A stretch of DNA of 64,000 nt from Marinomonas sp. UCMA 3892 (lineage in GTDB: Bacteria > Pseudomonadota > Gammaproteobacteria > Pseudomonadales > Marinomonadaceae), in assembly GCF_012726345.1 (NCBI RefSeq), contig NZ_PTXN01000003.1, positions 164,996 through 228,995 on the forward strand, read 5' to 3'. Made by a program: the position numbers and the translations under genes. The first letter of the stretch is position 1. The number at the start of each line of letters is the position of its first letter. The notes beneath the pieces are model-generated. The model ran no database searches and was not told the DNA's origin. It saw only the letters and a program-made list of their open reading frames with translations. Positions 52,358 to 62,394 of the stretch are shown one piece after another.

Positions 52358-55300
52358 ATGCGGTCAGTTCTATCAGGTCTTCATCTCATTTGGATGAGTT
52401 TTTTGCTTCTTTCCAGCACGCTCCACGCAGCGGATTTTTATATCTCTGATGTCAGCGAGACCACTCAAGACAACGCTCCCGCATTGGTTATTCGCTTTAC
52501 CGATTCGATTGATCCTCAAAGCGACCTAAGCAAATCCATTTCTGTGACACCCAATCCCACCACTGGTAATATCTGGATTCCTCAAAATAATGGCCGCCAA
52601 TGGGTACTGCCGTTTGTAGAACCCAGTACTGAATACACAATCAGAGTAGACAGCAAAACCAAATCAATCAGCGGAAGCACTCTCTCCGAGAAAGACAGCG
52701 AAGGTAACATTCATAACTTTGAACGCACGGTAAAAACTCGTGAAATCATTCCCGGCGCCAATTTTTCAGGCAAAGGTAGTTTCTTAGTCGGCAATATTCA
52801 AAACGGCATTCCTGTTACCGTTATCAATCAAAAATCGGTCGATTTAGATGTATTTCGTGTTCGCGATGACACTTTAGACCGCTTTATTGACGAAACCTCT
52901 TTGCAAGGAATGAATGATTACTACAGCCTCAATCGGTTAAAAAAATACGCAGATCTGGTTCACACTGCTCGTTATGAAAATGATGCAAAAGCCAACCAAC
53001 GTAAGACCTACAATTTAAATCTAGATCCTGTCTTAGAAAAGAATTCACCAGGTATTTATGTCGCTATTATCCGTAAGCCGGGAGATTATGACTACGCCTA
53101 CGATACGGCGGTATTCACCATTACAGACATAGGTTTACACGCTAGAAAATACAAAGATTCGTTAGTGATTTATAGCCATTCCATTACCACAGCCAAGCCC
53201 ATGCCCAATGTCAACTTGCGCTTTTTATGGCCAAAAACAGATAAACAAGCGGCTCGCGAACAAGCTGCTACAAGTGGTCTAGATGGCAGCTATCAACTGT
53301 CGACAAACGACTTGCCAAAAGTAGTACTTGCTCGCCATGGCGATAGCATTACCTTTTTAAAATTAGATGAAGGTGAATTAGATTTATCCGCTTATCCGAA
53401 TGTGCCAAGTCTACATCGCAATTATCAGATGTTTATGTACGGCCCACGAGATCTTTATCGTCCTGATGAAGAGGTGTCGATTAATTTATTACTACGCGAT
53501 TATGACGGCCAAAAAGTCGCAAATTTGCCATTACAAGCCAAGCTTTATGATGCTCGTGGCGAACGTAAAAAACAGTTCACTTGGCAGCCTGACAGCACCA
53601 ACCTTTATCAAACCAGCTTCCAGTTAGACGGCAACGCGCCAACAGGAAAATGGCGTCTTGAAGTCAGCATTAACAATGACTATGTTGATACTTACTGGTT
53701 TCAGGTTGAAGACTTTTTACCTGAAACTCTGACGCTTTCCTTTTACGATGATGTTCCTAATCAAACTCGCTATGCTCCTAAAGGCAGTTTTGACGTTCCC
53801 ATTCAAGGTGATTATCTCTATGGCGCTCCCGCCGCCGGCAATGATGCCGATGCCGTTGTTACAGTCTCGCCTTCGACCACGCCGTTTCCAGCACTAAAAG
53901 ATTACTACTTCGGCAATGCCAAAGAAAAAATCAATGGCCGAACATTGAAAACTGCCGCAATCAAGTTGGATAAAGATGGCAAGGGAGTGATTTCTGTTCC
54001 AGATAATTGGGCTAACACTCCAGTACCATTGCGCTACCTGATCAGTGCCAGCGTTTACGAAAGTGGCGGCCGTCCGGTGACGCGCAATCAGAACATCATA
54101 CAATTACCAGACTTCGAAAAATTAGTTGGTATTCAGCCGTTATTTAAAGACCGACCTGCGTCCAATGAAACGTTGCAATTTAAGCTACTAAGTGTCGATC
54201 AAAAAGGGAAACCGGTTGCTGACAAGCTCAGTGTTCGCATGTCTCGAAATTACCGCGAATACTTCTGGGAATACAACGAATCCCGTGGCTGGTACTGGAA
54301 TTATCAGAGCCATATTTATACAGTTGGTAACGAAAATATTGACGTGAAAGGCAACGCTGTCACCGTTGATTTCCCTGTGCAATGGGGCACGTATATTTTG
54401 GAAGTCACTTCTGAAACGGGGGCAAAAAGTACCTTTGAGTTTGAGACAGAATGGAGTTGGGATAATCAAAGCAGCAGCAATCTAAAGCCTGACATGCTGC
54501 AAATGTCATTAGATAAAGACCACTACAAGCCTGGAGATAAAGCAACATTGCGTTTAACCAGTCCAGTGGCTGGCGATGGTATTATCAATGTAGAATCCAC
54601 TAATGGCGTTCAATACAGCCTTCATAAACACATCGAAAAAGGCACAAATGAAGTTAGCATCGATATTCAACAAAATTGGAATCGACATGACTTATACGTC
54701 ACGGCGATGGTGTTAACGCCAGCGGACCAAGTCACAGAAGTGGCACCTAAGCGAGCATTGGGGATTACCCATTTACCTATCATTCGCCCAGATGCAATCG
54801 CAGACGTAGAACTTACTACTGAGAAAAAAGTCCAGCCAAACAAGGTAGTAAAAGCTCATATTAATATCAAGAATTTATCCAAACTCGGAGATCAGCCGCT
54901 TTACGCAACGGTCGCCCTAGTTGATAAAGGTGTGCTGAATATTACACGCTATAAACCACCTCAACCTGAGCAGTATTTTTATGCTCCGCGTCGTTTTGAG
55001 TCGGCGTATTTCGATATCTATGGCAAGATCATAAATAACCTAGGTTATGACATGATCCGCCAAAAATTTGGTGGCGACGCATTTAATGAATCGGATGCCG
55101 AACTCAGCCGAGGCGGTAAAAAGCCAAAATCTGATGTGCAAATTATCTCCTTCCTGAGTGAACCGGTTGCTCTTGTCAATGGCGAAGCTGATGTCAGTTT
55201 TGATCTACCTAATTTCAATGGCAAATTGGAATGGATGGTCGTGGTTTATGGCGATCACAGTTACGGCAGCGCGCACAAGGAAATGATTGTTGCAGACAAG

Positions 55301-57217
55301 CTGGTATCGCAAATTGCCATGCCGCGTTTCCTTGCGATGGGTGATAAAAGCCAAATCAGCATTGACCTACACAACCTTTCCGATGCCAAGCAGACATTTA
55401 ATGTCAGTGTGAAAGTGAATGGCGCCGTCATTAGCGAAGGTGTGCAGCAGAGCCTAGAGCTTGCCGATAAAGAGAAAACCGTACTTACCATCCCTATCAC
55501 AGGCGCGGACATGGAAGGCCAAGGTGTCGTTACACTTAATGCCACCAATGGCGACGACATCAATATCACGCGAACGTGGCGACTTGGCGTGCGTAGCCCT
55601 TATCCTTGGGCAACAAATCAATCACGTGCGACGCTAGAACCGGGTGAGCAATGGAAGCCGAGCTTTGATATCAGTTCATTGCGAGACAGCAGTGTTCAAG
55701 CAATGCTGACCATTTCTAACCGCCCTGCGATCAACTTTAGAAACCAATTCGAAAACCTATTACAATATCCTTATGGGTGTTTAGAGCAAACCACCAGCTC
55801 GACCTATCCTTGGCTATTGTTAAATGAAGACATGGTCAGTCAGCTCGATTTGAATGACAGTATTGAACAAGAATTCAAGCAACCTTTTAGCGAAGCCTTC
55901 CGCCTAAAACAAATTCAGAACGGGATTGAAAAGCTTAAAGCAAAACAGTTGAGTAATGGTGGCTTCGGTTACTGGGATTCGAGCAGTTGGGAATCTCGCT
56001 GGGGAACCGTTTATGCTACGGAATTTTTAATCGATGCGCGTAAACAAGGCATTGTCGGCGATGACGACATGCTGAAACGCGCCATCGAGAGATTGACCTT
56101 CTTTGTCAACAATAACCCTGAAAGCGACATGTGGAGCGAAAGCTCTGATTATTATCAGTTCTCTTATCGCGCTTATGCCGCCTTTGTCTTAGCCAAAGCG
56201 GATGCTATTAGCTTGAGCTTCGTTCGCCGACTCTATGATCAATCATCGACAACAGAACTAAACGAATCTGGTCTTGCTTGGATGCATTTAGCGGGCGCTC
56301 TACATCAGTTAAATGACACCTCTAGAGCTCAAAAAGCACTAGAACTGGCTCTAAAAATTGACCGCAAACAGTATGCTTATTACCGAGATTATGGCTCTAT
56401 TGTGCGCGATCAAGCACTTAGCCTTGCCGTTGCCTTAGAACTTGGACTGGATGACGGAGATCTAGCCGATAAGATGATTGAGAGCCTACAAAGCAAGCGT
56501 TGGTTCAGTACTCAAGAGCGCATAGCCTTATTAAAAGTAGCTCGCCAATACGCTAACAAAAACAGTGAGTGGCGTGCCACCATCCAATTACCATCTGGCG
56601 AACAGTCGCTAGTAAAAGAACAGGCATTCAATTCTGTGTTTGATGCAGACCAGTTGCGCAAGCTCAAAGGCATTACCGCAGACGACCAAAAATTGTATGT
56701 CAGTCTACAATATCAAGGAGCACCTAAAAACACCCCAGAGCCATACAGCGAAGGGCTGCGCATTAGTCGACAGTATTACGACCTGACAGGCAAACCGACA
56801 ACGCCAACAAGACTAACCAGTGGAGATTTAGTCATTGTGGAATTAAATGTTGCCACGGTTGGTGATGACTTACGTATCCCAGATGCCTTGGTGGTAGACC
56901 TTTTACCAGCAGGTTTGGAATTAGAAAATCAAAACCTCAGTAATGCCAGCGTCGATTTGGATAGCATTATGATTGACGAAAAACCGCTTGGTAGCTACTT
57001 CCGCGAAAATAACCTGTTGTACCAAGAATATCGGGATGATCGCTTTGTGGCTTCCGTAAGCCTTACGAATCGTTCGGTGAAAAAGCTTTACTATCTGGCA
57101 CGTGCAGTTACACCGGGTATTTATCAAATAGCACCACCCTTTGTAGAAGATATGTATCGTCCTAATTACCGTGCCATTGGTACGTCGATTAATACTTTGG
57201 AAATACTGCCTCGTTAA
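52358..57217 (+). CDS. Bacterial alpha-2-macroglobulin (YfhM-like)
   Basis: The roughly 1619-residue protein has a signal peptide ending 'MSFLLLSSTLHAADF', macroglobulin beta-domains, and the thioester site 'PYGCLEQTTSSTYPW', with Cys at about residue 1141. It traps proteases in a periplasmic mesh via the thioester, as described for E. coli YfhM, and should shield the envelope. Unlike YfhM, no lipobox Cys is seen, so it may be free in the periplasm. Two ATGs lie at 52349 and 52358; the second has AAAAGGG at better spacing. Its stop overlaps pbpC by one base (TAATG), the usual A2M-PbpC pairing. Confidence 0.92.
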   Translation: MRSVLSGLHLIWMSFLLLSSTLHAADFYISDVSETTQDNAPALVIRFTDSIDPQSDLSKSISVTPNPTTGNIWIPQNNGRQWVLPFVEPSTEYTIRVDSKTKSISGSTLSEKDSEGNIHNFERTVKTREIIPGANFSGKGSFLVGNIQNGIPVTVINQKSVDLDVFRVRDDTLDRFIDETSLQGMNDYYSLNRLKKYADLVHTARYENDAKANQRKTYNLNLDPVLEKNSPGIYVAIIRKPGDYDYAYDTAVFTITDIGLHARKYKDSLVIYSHSITTAKPMPNVNLRFLWPKTDKQAAREQAATSGLDGSYQLSTNDLPKVVLARHGDSITFLKLDEGELDLSAYPNVPSLHRNYQMFMYGPRDLYRPDEEVSINLLLRDYDGQKVANLPLQAKLYDARGERKKQFTWQPDSTNLYQTSFQLDGNAPTGKWRLEVSINNDYVDTYWFQVEDFLPETLTLSFYDDVPNQTRYAPKGSFDVPIQGDYLYGAPAAGNDADAVVTVSPSTTPFPALKDYYFGNAKEKINGRTLKTAAIKLDKDGKGVISVPDNWANTPVPLRYLISASVYESGGRPVTRNQNIIQLPDFEKLVGIQPLFKDRPASNETLQFKLLSVDQKGKPVADKLSVRMSRNYREYFWEYNESRGWYWNYQSHIYTVGNENIDVKGNAVTVDFPVQWGTYILEVTSETGAKSTFEFETEWSWDNQSSSNLKPDMLQMSLDKDHYKPGDKATLRLTSPVAGDGIINVESTNGVQYSLHKHIEKGTNEVSIDIQQNWNRHDLYVTAMVLTPADQVTEVAPKRALGITHLPIIRPDAIADVELTTEKKVQPNKVVKAHINIKNLSKLGDQPLYATVALVDKGVLNITRYKPPQPEQYFYAPRRFESAYFDIYGKIINNLGYDMIRQKFGGDAFNESDAELSRGGKKPKSDVQIISFLSEPVALVNGEADVSFDLPNFNGKLEWMVVVYGDHSYGSAHKEMIVADKLVSQIAMPRFLAMGDKSQISIDLHNLSDAKQTFNVSVKVNGAVISEGVQQSLELADKEKTVLTIPITGADMEGQGVVTLNATNGDDINITRTWRLGVRSPYPWATNQSRATLEPGEQWKPSFDISSLRDSSVQAMLTISNRPAINFRNQFENLLQYPYGCLEQTTSSTYPWLLLNEDMVSQLDLNDSIEQEFKQPFSEAFRLKQIQNGIEKLKAKQLSNGGFGYWDSSSWESRWGTVYATEFLIDARKQGIVGDDDMLKRAIERLTFFVNNNPESDMWSESSDYYQFSYRAYAAFVLAKADAISLSFVRRLYDQSSTTELNESGLAWMHLAGALHQLNDTSRAQKALELALKIDRKQYAYYRDYGSIVRDQALSLAVALELGLDDGDLADKMIESLQSKRWFSTQERIALLKVARQYANKNSEWRATIQLPSGEQSLVKEQAFNSVFDADQLRKLKGITADDQKLYVSLQYQGAPKNTPEPYSEGLRISRQYYDLTGKPTTPTRLTSGDLVIVELNVATVGDDLRIPDALVVDLLPAGLELENQNLSNASVDLDSIMIDEKPLGSYFRENNLLYQEYRDDRFVASVSLTNRSVKKLYYLARAVTPGIYQIAPPFVEDMYRPNYRAIGTSINTLEILPR

Positions 57218-59505
57218 TGGCTCGCTTTAAGGCTCGATTCCGGTTATGGGCTTATTTGCCTATCGCCGGAATACTGTTGTTTTTGTCTTTCTTGATATTC
57301 GACTGGGTTGCACCGGTCGATTTAGAATCCCGTTCACTTAGTCAAACCGTTCTTGCTGAGGATGGTTCTATTTTACGTAATTTTGCTGATGAAAACGGCG
57401 TGTGGCGATTTCCTGTTACCTTAGACGATGTTTCCCCAAACTACCTTGAAGCGCTGATCACTTACGAAGATCAATATTTTTACCATCATCCCGGCGTTAA
57501 TTTTTTTGCTCTCATTCGTGCCACTTGGCAATGGATTAGCACAGGAAAAATAGTCTCTGGCGGCTCAACGTTAACCATGCAAGTGGCTCGCATTCGTTAC
57601 CCAGAACCCAGAACTGTATGGGGAAAGCTCAAAGAGATCGTCCGTGCTCTGCAATTAGAGTGGCATTTTAGTAAAACCGACATACTTACTTATTACCTCA
57701 ATCACGCACCTTTTGGTGGCACCTATGAAGGCATTCAAGCCGCTTCTTTGGGCTACTTTGGTCATACGGTGAAACAACTGACTGACGCCCAAGCAGCTCT
57801 CTTGGCAGTTTTGCCGCAAGCGCCCAGCTATTACCGACCAGACCGACATAACGAACGCGCCCAACAAGCGCGAGATAAATTAATGCGCCGCTTAGTAACA
57901 CTGAAAGAATGGTCCACCGAGCGCTTAAACGATGCGTTAATCGAAGACATTCCCGCTGTAACCAAACAAGACTATCAATCTGCACCCTTGCTCGCTCGCA
58001 GGTTAGTGACACACAACAAATCGCCCCAGATAGAAACTTTTATACACTCTCAATGGCAAGGTCAGATCAGCAATTTGCTCAGAAATTATGTCCATGGTAT
58101 TGGTCAGAAAGTTTCGGCAGCCGCATTGGTTGTCGAAAACGAAACAGGCAAGGTGAAAGTCTACGCGGGATCAGCCGATTTCAACGACAGCAGCCGTTTC
58201 GCTTATGTGGATATGGTGCAAGCCACACGCTCGCCAGGCTCAACACTTAAACCCTTTATTTACGGTATGGCACTGGATGAAGGCTTAATTCATAGCGAAA
58301 GTTTATTAATGGATGTGCCACTCAAGTTCGGGGACTATCAACCCGACAACTTCAATGGTGGCATCAGTGGACCAGTATCCGTCACCCATGCCTTGCAAAA
58401 AAGCCTGAATATTCCAGCGGTGCAAGTATTGGAACAGCTCAAGCCCATTTATTTTTTCTTAAAAATGAAAAAAGCAGGCATCGAGTTGAAACTCCCGACC
58501 GGAGCAAAGCCTAATTTAGCAGTGGCTCTCGGTGGAGTTGGCTCTGATTTAGAAGATCTTGTCTATGCCTACACCAGCCTTGGAAACAAAGGCCAAGCAC
58601 AGCATCTGCGTTTTAGTACCGAAGATAAACAATCACAACAACCGCTGTTGAGCAATGGCGCCGCTTGGATTATTCGCAAAATATTATTAGATAATCCAGA
58701 CTCTGTTTCTGGCTTAGCGGTTAAGACCGGCACAAGCTATGGATTCCGCGATGCGTGGGCGATTGGGGTGAGCCAACATTATACATTAGGCGTTTGGATT
58801 GGCAGACCCGATGGTGTTCCCATGCCCGGCCATTACGGTCAAGTTACCGCAGTGCCATTATTAAACAATATTTATCAACGGCTCAATGATCGACGCCCAG
58901 ATCCTCTGATGCCCGACAGCGTGTCTAAAGTAGACATCTGCTGGCCACAAGGTGACATAGTTAAAACGGTTTGTGAGGAGAGCCACAGTGCTTATATTCT
59001 TGACGGCACCATTCCTAAGACTTGGTATAACACTGCGTCGCTACAACAGCCATTCAACCAATCTGAATTTCAATTCTGGCAAGCAGATGATTCCAAGTTA
59101 CGAGTCAATATAAGCTGTCAGGTTAACGCCAAACGTCATAAGGTAACCGTTTGGCCTGCGCCCTTGGATAATTGGCTAAGCTTGGAACAACGCCGTTCAT
59201 CTCGAATACCGAGCTGGGATCCTAGATGTGAAACAACAGGCAATCTAGTCAGTCAATCTGCCGTGCGTATCTACGGGCTTGCAAATCAGGATGCGTTCCA
59301 GCTACCGAAGCAACAAAACCAAGAAATCACCCTTTCTGCGGAAGGAGGAGAAGCGCCTTTTTACTGGTTTTTAAACGGCGTGTTGCTACCCGACCAGCAA
59401 AGAAAAACCACATTAAAAGACCTAAAATCCGGCAACTATCAACTCACGTTAATAGACCAAGCGGGCTCAAGAGACCAAGTCGAATTTTCGGTTCTTCTCT
59501 ATTAG
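57217..59505 (+). CDS. pbpC: Penicillin-binding protein 1C
   Basis: The 762-residue bifunctional murein synthase has an N-terminal anchor 'LWAYLPIAGILLFLSFLIFDWV'. The glycosyltransferase domain has catalytic Glu84 in 'TYEDQYFYHHPGV' and 'GGSTLTMQVARI'. The transpeptidase domain has Ser342-Thr-Leu-Lys345, Ser396-Leu-Asn398, and Lys503-Thr-Gly-Thr. The C-terminal BiPBP_C domain (about 680-762, 'GEAPFYWFLNGVLL') is typical of PbpC. It is co-transcribed with alpha-2-macroglobulin, and the pair is thought to repair and protect the cell wall after breach. Confidence 0.95.
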   Translation: MARFKARFRLWAYLPIAGILLFLSFLIFDWVAPVDLESRSLSQTVLAEDGSILRNFADENGVWRFPVTLDDVSPNYLEALITYEDQYFYHHPGVNFFALIRATWQWISTGKIVSGGSTLTMQVARIRYPEPRTVWGKLKEIVRALQLEWHFSKTDILTYYLNHAPFGGTYEGIQAASLGYFGHTVKQLTDAQAALLAVLPQAPSYYRPDRHNERAQQARDKLMRRLVTLKEWSTERLNDALIEDIPAVTKQDYQSAPLLARRLVTHNKSPQIETFIHSQWQGQISNLLRNYVHGIGQKVSAAALVVENETGKVKVYAGSADFNDSSRFAYVDMVQATRSPGSTLKPFIYGMALDEGLIHSESLLMDVPLKFGDYQPDNFNGGISGPVSVTHALQKSLNIPAVQVLEQLKPIYFFLKMKKAGIELKLPTGAKPNLAVALGGVGSDLEDLVYAYTSLGNKGQAQHLRFSTEDKQSQQPLLSNGAAWIIRKILLDNPDSVSGLAVKTGTSYGFRDAWAIGVSQHYTLGVWIGRPDGVPMPGHYGQVTAVPLLNNIYQRLNDRRPDPLMPDSVSKVDICWPQGDIVKTVCEESHSAYILDGTIPKTWYNTASLQQPFNQSEFQFWQADDSKLRVNISCQVNAKRHKVTVWPAPLDNWLSLEQRRSSRIPSWDPRCETTGNLVSQSAVRIYGLANQDAFQLPKQQNQEITLSAEGGEAPFYWFLNGVLLPDQQRKTTLKDLKSGNYQLTLIDQAGSRDQVEFSVLLY

Positions 59506-59551
59506 AAATAGAGATCTATATCTTCGCTCTTGGTGGGCATTATGATCAGAG

Positions 59552-59866
59552 TTAAACCCAATGATTTTCTATCACATCGTAATGACGAACAAAGGTATCT
59601 GGATCTAGTTCATATTCATCATCTTCAGGATAAAGTTTGGCTACTTCAATATCCTGACCAGCAAACGCCACGATAGACTCACGAGTCGGCCAATAAGTAA
59701 TCAGAGTCACCTCGAACGTTAACTCATCCACTTCTCGTCCAAAAATTTGAGCCCCTTTAAAACCTTCTGTAGCCGATGTATCTTTCACACCTGTTTCATA
59801 TAAGTAGGCTATGAAACCTTCTTTTTTAGCCATTGGGCAACGGGCTTTCCACTCTCTTGCGATCAC
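59552..59866 (-). CDS. Antibiotic-biosynthesis-monooxygenase-like (ABM) protein
   Basis: The 104-residue protein has a dimeric alpha/beta-barrel pattern: 'MIAREWKARCPMAKKEGFIAYLYETGVKD', 'GAQIFGREVDELTFEVTLITYWPTRESIVAFAG', and 'KLYPEDDEYELDPDTFVRHYDVI'. The 'ITYW...IVAFAG.D...A..YPEDDEY' core is typical of ABM-domain proteins. Roles range from small monooxygenases to haem or quinone handling. The start is GTG at 59866, with AGGAGT eight bases upstream. It converges on pbpC and is divergent from an AraC regulator gene. The function is unknown. Confidence 0.75.
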   Translation of the reverse strand: MIAREWKARCPMAKKEGFIAYLYETGVKDTSATEGFKGAQIFGREVDELTFEVTLITYWPTRESIVAFAGQDIEVAKLYPEDDEYELDPDTFVRHYDVIENHWV

Positions 59867-59919
59867 GTTAATTACTCCTCTTCTATAATCTATGTACTGC
59901 CTGATTAATCAAGACATAT

Positions 59920-59944
59920 AACATTGTTTGCAACAACATTGTTT
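59920..59944. promoter_or_regulatory. Direct repeats AACATTGTTT
   Basis: AACATTGTTT occurs at 59920-59929 and 59935-59944 (15-bp period) between the ABM gene and the AraC gene. Each is an imperfect palindrome. It is a candidate regulator site for either divergent gene. Confidence 0.35.
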
Positions 59945-60074
59945 ACTATATCAATAATTGATGCACTAACCTCAAAATTGGATGACTAACTCAAAGCACC
60001 AAGCATTACACTTTATAGGCGCTGTAAAACAAGTTCAAAGTTTTACCTAGATTGCTGACTTATAAAAATAATTA

Positions 60075-61052
60075 ATGCATTGGTGTGTAAATATGAAGTT
60101 TGATTTTTCTGCCTGCGACCTTCAAGTTGCAGACGCTTCAGCACAAGCTCTTGCTAGTATTTTATTGGATAAGGGTTTTGGTGAGCATCATTTTACTCAA
60201 AGTATGCCTCAAGAAAGGCTTACTACCTTGAAATTTAAAGAATTCGGACCGCTTTCTATTTTAGAGTATGCAGTGGGCATTGCTACACACGTTAGTTCTT
60301 CCAATGTAGAAAACGCTTATTTTCTACACGTGATTTTAGCGGGTCATAGCGTCGAGCAGCATCAAAATGGGACGCGCATTCTTAAAGCAGGTGATTCTAT
60401 TTTCATAATGCCAAAAAACCGTTTTGAGGCAAATGATTCAGCTGACTGTAGAAAGCTTATTGTTAAAATTCCTACTGATTTTTTACATCAAACAGCACGA
60501 GAGTTTGGTTATTTATTTCCTTTAGATCCAATTCGATTTGATTCAAAAGTAAGCCAATTCCCGCTGACAGGGCCTTTGTTTAATCTGCTAAACGACATAT
60601 TGCAGCAAGATAAAGATGAGCTCTATGAACGAGCATTGATTTATTATTGCAGACTATTAAACAGTGGAATTTTAAATATGTTTGATAGCAATGTTGGTCC
60701 AAGCACTCTTCCTAAAAAATCGTTACATCGCCATATTGAACGTATTCGCAATTATGTGTTGGATAATATTACAACTGACATAGCTATCGATGAATTGGCT
60801 CATTTGTGCCAAATCAGCCGTAAGTCACTCTACAATCTTTTTGAACGAGAGACAGGACTCACACCTTCTGCTTACATTCGTCGTCTCAAATTAGAAAGTA
60901 TACATTCTGAATTGAAAAACAATGAGCGTATTAAAAATGTGACACAAGTTGCACTAAAGTATGGCTTTACTAATTTAGGAAGATTTTCGGCTCAATACCG
61001 TGAGCAAATCGGGGAATTACCTTCGCAGACATTACGTGATTTTTCGTACTGA
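60075..61052 (+). CDS. AraC-family transcriptional regulator
   Basis: The 325-residue protein has an N-terminal AraC_binding_2-like domain with 'YFLHVILAGHSVEQHQNG', 'GDSIFIMPKNRFEANDSADC' and 'LIVKIP'. The C-terminal double helix-turn-helix has 'IRNYVLDNITTDIAIDELAHLCQISRKSLYNLFERETGLTPSAYIRRLKLE' and 'ALKYGFTNLGRFSAQYREQIGELPS'. This class commonly regulates aromatic-compound uptake or degradation genes. An alternative ATG at 60093 is possible. It converges on the porin gene, which carries AraC-like direct repeats in its promoter, so it may control the porin. Confidence 0.85.
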   Translation: MHWCVNMKFDFSACDLQVADASAQALASILLDKGFGEHHFTQSMPQERLTTLKFKEFGPLSILEYAVGIATHVSSSNVENAYFLHVILAGHSVEQHQNGTRILKAGDSIFIMPKNRFEANDSADCRKLIVKIPTDFLHQTAREFGYLFPLDPIRFDSKVSQFPLTGPLFNLLNDILQQDKDELYERALIYYCRLLNSGILNMFDSNVGPSTLPKKSLHRHIERIRNYVLDNITTDIAIDELAHLCQISRKSLYNLFERETGLTPSAYIRRLKLESIHSELKNNERIKNVTQVALKYGFTNLGRFSAQYREQIGELPSQTLRDFSY

Positions 61053-61061
61053 TTTAGAGTT

Positions 61062-61097
61062 AAAAAAAACAAACTGGGCAAAAGGGTAAAGCCCAGT
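61062..61097 (-). terminator. Rho-independent terminator of the porin gene
   Basis: On the minus strand ACTGGGC (61097-61091) pairs with GCCCAGT (61079-61073) and is followed by TTG and a run of eight T. It sits between the AraC gene and the porin gene. Confidence 0.85.
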
Positions 61098-61119
61098 CTG
61101 TTCTTGTCAGTGCTCTTTA

Positions 61120-62175
61120 TTAAAACTTATACATCGCCATGACTTCTACTTGCTGACCTGCTGGACGTACTGTTGTACCGGTCGCTGAAGGTGGTCGAGT
61201 AGCCGCATTTTGATCTCGTAGCTCTACACCAAATTCAAGCCCAGGAAGGTATGTGTAAATCATGTTTGCTGTTGTTGTTTTAAGAGTGTCATCGGCAACA
61301 GTTGAGTTCACTTCATCAGAAGTTACTTGGCCGTAACGTAGATTAACTCGAAGTTTGTCGCTTATCTTGTGGCCAATGCCCGCGGAAAAGCCACTGACTG
61401 TCACTAAATCGCCATTGCCGTCTAATTCTGCTGTTGCCGCAGTTCCTGCAGAACCGTTATAGCCCCATCCTGCATATATTGCAGCACCTTTACCAGAAAA
61501 GCCGCTCAGCGTTACACTAGTATCGCCAAAATTCAATTTTGCGGCCAATGACAGTGCAGCCCCAAATTCAGAATCACCATTATTTAAGCTAACGTCGCGG
61601 CCTGTAACTGCCACATTTAAGGCATGGCCGTCTGCTGTGCGATGGGTATAAGCTGCCACCATATCTGGATAATGAGCTTCATTGTAAAGAGGATCTTGTA
61701 AGGTTAAACGCATACCGTCTTTTGCATAATGCACAACAAGATCAGGTCTTACGACCGCACCATTCCCCGAAACAGTACCTATTCCAGTTCCATAGAAATT
61801 AATTATTTCTGTATCGAACGGCGCATTAGCATAGAATTGTCCAGTCCATGTTTGACCAATAGTTAAGTTATCAATCGTAATCGTGGCATGGCGTAAACGA
61901 AACACTGAAGATGCGCCTCTGAAGTCCCCTTCAATAAATCCCTTCAGGTTATGATCGCCCTCTTTACGACTAGTAGTGACATTCAAACGAGACTGGCTTG
62001 CGCTTCCTTCAAAAGTACTATTACTTTCGTCAGGGTTATTAAACACGCCTTCGGCCTTAACATAACCGCCGACGCTAAATTGAGTGCCATTAAAATCACC
62101 TAATTCCAAAGCAAACCCTTGGGAGGAAAGGCTGGCAACGATAACAGCTTGCGCGACTTTATTTTTCATTAGCAT
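61120..62175 (-). CDS. DcaP-like outer-membrane porin
   Basis: The 351-residue protein has a signal peptide 'MLMKNKVAQAVIVASLSSQGFA', then a beta-barrel. 'FSVGGYVKAEGVFNN', 'SQSRLNVTTSRKEGDHNLKGFIEGDF', 'FRLRHATITIDNLTIGQTWTGQF' and the terminal Phe of 'QVEVMAMYKF' match DcaP-type trimeric porins, which pass dicarboxylates and aromatic acids. It ends with the C-terminal Phe needed for outer-membrane assembly. A terminator follows. The promoter region contains AGTGCAAA direct repeats suited to an AraC regulator. An alternative Met at residue 3 (MKNK) is equally good. Confidence 0.85.
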   Translation of the reverse strand: MLMKNKVAQAVIVASLSSQGFALELGDFNGTQFSVGGYVKAEGVFNNPDESNSTFEGSASQSRLNVTTSRKEGDHNLKGFIEGDFRGASSVFRLRHATITIDNLTIGQTWTGQFYANAPFDTEIINFYGTGIGTVSGNGAVVRPDLVVHYAKDGMRLTLQDPLYNEAHYPDMVAAYTHRTADGHALNVAVTGRDVSLNNGDSEFGAALSLAAKLNFGDTSVTLSGFSGKGAAIYAGWGYNGSAGTAATAELDGNGDLVTVSGFSAGIGHKISDKLRVNLRYGQVTSDEVNSTVADDTLKTTTANMIYTYLPGLEFGVELRDQNAATRPPSATGTTVRPAGQQVEVMAMYKF

Positions 62176-62257
62176 ATTGATACCGCCCTGTATTTATCAT
62201 TTATATTTATTATGGGAAGCCAATATCGCAAAGAGCGGCGTAATGAAATAGCCAAAT

Positions 62258-62285
62258 AGTGCAAACTTTGTACATAAAGTGCAAA
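62258..62285. promoter_or_regulatory. AGTGCAAA direct repeats upstream of the porin gene
   Basis: AGTGCAAA occurs at 62258-62265 and 62278-62285, spaced 20 bp, about 85-110 bp before the porin start. The same-face spacing fits a dimeric AraC-type activator, probably the product of the nearby gene. Confidence 0.45.
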
Positions 62286-62329
62286 AAAAACAAATAGCGG
62301 AGTAATAAAATTAAAAGAAGCTAATTTTT

Positions 62330-62364
62330 TACGAAAAACTGCTAACAGATTTGAGAGCAGTTTT
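62330..62364 (-). terminator. Terminator of the DUF1456 gene
   Basis: AAAACTGCT and AGCAGTTTT (62335-62343 and 62356-62364) form a stem followed on the minus strand by TTTTTCG, 31 bp after the DUF1456 stop codon. Confidence 0.75.
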
Positions 62365-62394
62365 ATTGGGTAGTGTTATGGATAGGTATCTAAA

